Assembly: GCA_045601345.1 (NCBI GenBank)
Contig: JAZRZL010000066.1
Coordinates: 1 to 13,329, forward strand
DNA: 13,329 bases
Origin: SVMC01 sp045601345
Lineage (GTDB): Bacteria; Bacillota; Clostridia; Oscillospirales; Oscillospiraceae
Direction of reading: 5' to 3'
Shown: one piece after another, positions 12,712-13,329 of the stretch
Layout: each line of letters opens with the position of its first letter
Numbering within the stretch: the first letter of the stretch is position 1
Made by a program: the position numbers and the translations under genes
The notes under the pieces: generated by a model
Database searches by the model: none
Told to the model about the DNA's origin: nothing
The model's input: the letters and a program-made list of their open reading frames with translations, nothing else

Positions 12712-13329
12712 CTAGCTGCTTAGAAAGCCAGTCTTCGAAAGGTTCGCCATCGGGATGGGCGGCGTTGTAGCAATCCAGTAGCCAGTTGAATGCGGTTTCG
12801 GTATATGGGTGCTCCGCGCCAAGCTTGGAGCGAAAAACAAAAAATGCGTTCCGTAGGTTTTCTAACCCGTTTTGGTAATCACCTGACTGGTATTGCAGAG
12901 AGCCGATATTCGTATAGGTGATCGCGGTATCGGGATGGTCAGTGCCAAGCTTTGCCTTGCGGATTTGCAAGGCGTTCTGATAGAATTCCAAAGCCTTGAC
13001 GAAGTCGCCCTTGGCGTAGTAGACTACGGCCATGTTATTGTAAGTGGTGGCGGTATCGGGATGGTCTGTGCCAAGCTTTGCCTCTTGGATTTGCAAGGCT
13101 TTCTGCTGGAATTCCAAAGCCTTGTCGAAGTCGCCCTTGGCGTAGTAGACTCCGGCCATGTTATTGTAAGTGGTGGCGGTATCGGGATGGTCTGTGCCAA
13201 GCTTTGCCTTTACGATATCCAAGGCTTTTTGATAGAATTCCAAAGCCTTGTCGAAGTCGCCCTTGGCGTAGTAGACTACGGCCATGTTATTGTAAGTGGT
13301 GGCGGTATCGGGATGGTCTGTGCCAAGCT
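12695..13329 (-). CDS. Tetratricopeptide repeat protein, C-terminal part (5' end outside window)
   Basis: The frame is open to the right edge, so only the last 210 residues are visible; the ATG at 13283-13285 is inside a repeat and not the start. The protein consists of 42-residue TPR units of the kinesin-light-chain/NB-ARC-associated type: YYAKGDFDKALEFYQKAL, AKLGTDHPDTATTYNNMA. There are three near-identical units, one diverged unit (IGSLQYQSGDYQNGLENLRN), then a cap ending GEPFEDWLSKQLENFHL. Such repeats bind protein partners, and in bacteria they often form the sensing part of larger proteins whose N-terminus carries a protease, NTPase or TIR-type domain. That part is not in the window, so no role is claimed. 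Confidence 0.88.
   Translation of the reverse strand, partial: LGTDHPDTATTYNNMAVVYYAKGDFDKALEFYQKALDIVKAKLGTDHPDTATTYNNMAGVYYAKGDFDKALEFQQKALQIQEAKLGTDHPDTATTYNNMAVVYYAKGDFVKALEFYQNALQIRKAKLGTDHPDTAITYTNIGSLQYQSGDYQNGLENLRNAFFVFRSKLGAEHPYTETAFNWLLDCYNAAHPDGEPFEDWLSKQLENFHL
12924..13329 (-). repeat. 126-bp tandem repeats inside the TPR gene
   Basis: The string GCGGTATCGGGATGGTC recurs at 12924, 13050, 13176 and 13302, exactly 126 bases (42 codons) apart. The units between are almost identical at the DNA level (for example gac(t)gaagtcgcccttggcgta at about 13000, 13126 and 13252). This points to recent unit duplication or gene conversion. The array continues past the right edge. Confidence 0.9.

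Noticed and set aside
12924..13329. Regular 126-bp repeats as a CRISPR array
   Set aside because: Repeats are contiguous, in frame with a TPR protein and lack unique spacers.

Overview
The window looks like chromosomal sequence from a low-to-mid-GC anaerobic Firmicute, most likely a gut-type Clostridia of the Oscillospirales/Ruminococcaceae kind. The clues are strong AGGAGG-type ribosome binding sites, TTGACA/TATAAT-like promoters, SLH-domain surface protein, VanZ-like protein, a YolD-like protein beside a Y-family polymerase, and an inactive-looking rhomboid with a C-terminal zinc ribbon. The genus cannot be fixed from the sequence alone.

Layout. Bases 1-2500 are a scarred accessory stretch. 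They hold the end of an IS3-family element, a membrane-protein gene whose 5' end appears cut by that element, a Fic-domain AMPylase/regulator with its own promoter, and the 3' half of an MT-A70-type adenine methyltransferase that ends at a strong terminator. Bases 2496-2914 (minus) hold a thioredoxin with an unusual CNPC active site, directly downstream of what reads as the C-terminal remnant of a ferredoxin:thioredoxin reductase catalytic subunit.

Bases 2947-6139 (plus) are one operon of four tightly packed genes: azlC and azlD (branched-chain amino acid exporter), a Y-family DNA polymerase and a YolD-like protein. The first three are joined by ATGA overlaps, and a terminator closes the operon. 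Bases 6164-9876 (minus) are an envelope block transcribed from about 9.9 kb leftwards: a rhomboid-fold membrane protein without a visible catalytic dyad, a VanZ-like protein, a single-pass membrane-anchored protein of unknown function with its own promoter, and a secreted SLH-domain protein.

Bases 10035-12546 (plus) start from a divergent extended -10 promoter. They encode a membrane-anchored cyclophilin-type peptidyl-prolyl isomerase, a two-repeat YegP/DUF1508 protein, a type I phosphoribosyltransferase and an HD-domain phosphohydrolase, ending at a perfect 12-bp terminator hairpin. The right edge holds the 3' part of a minus-strand TPR gene made of nearly identical 126-bp tandem units; its N-terminal domain lies outside the window.

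Most genes are recognisable families. The most interesting points are the coupling of a metabolite exporter to an error-prone polymerase, the apparent pseudo-rhomboid/zinc-ribbon protein beside VanZ, the decayed thioredoxin reductase next to a variant thioredoxin, and the recently amplified TPR array. I do not see a clear-cut new defence or mobile system fully contained in the window.
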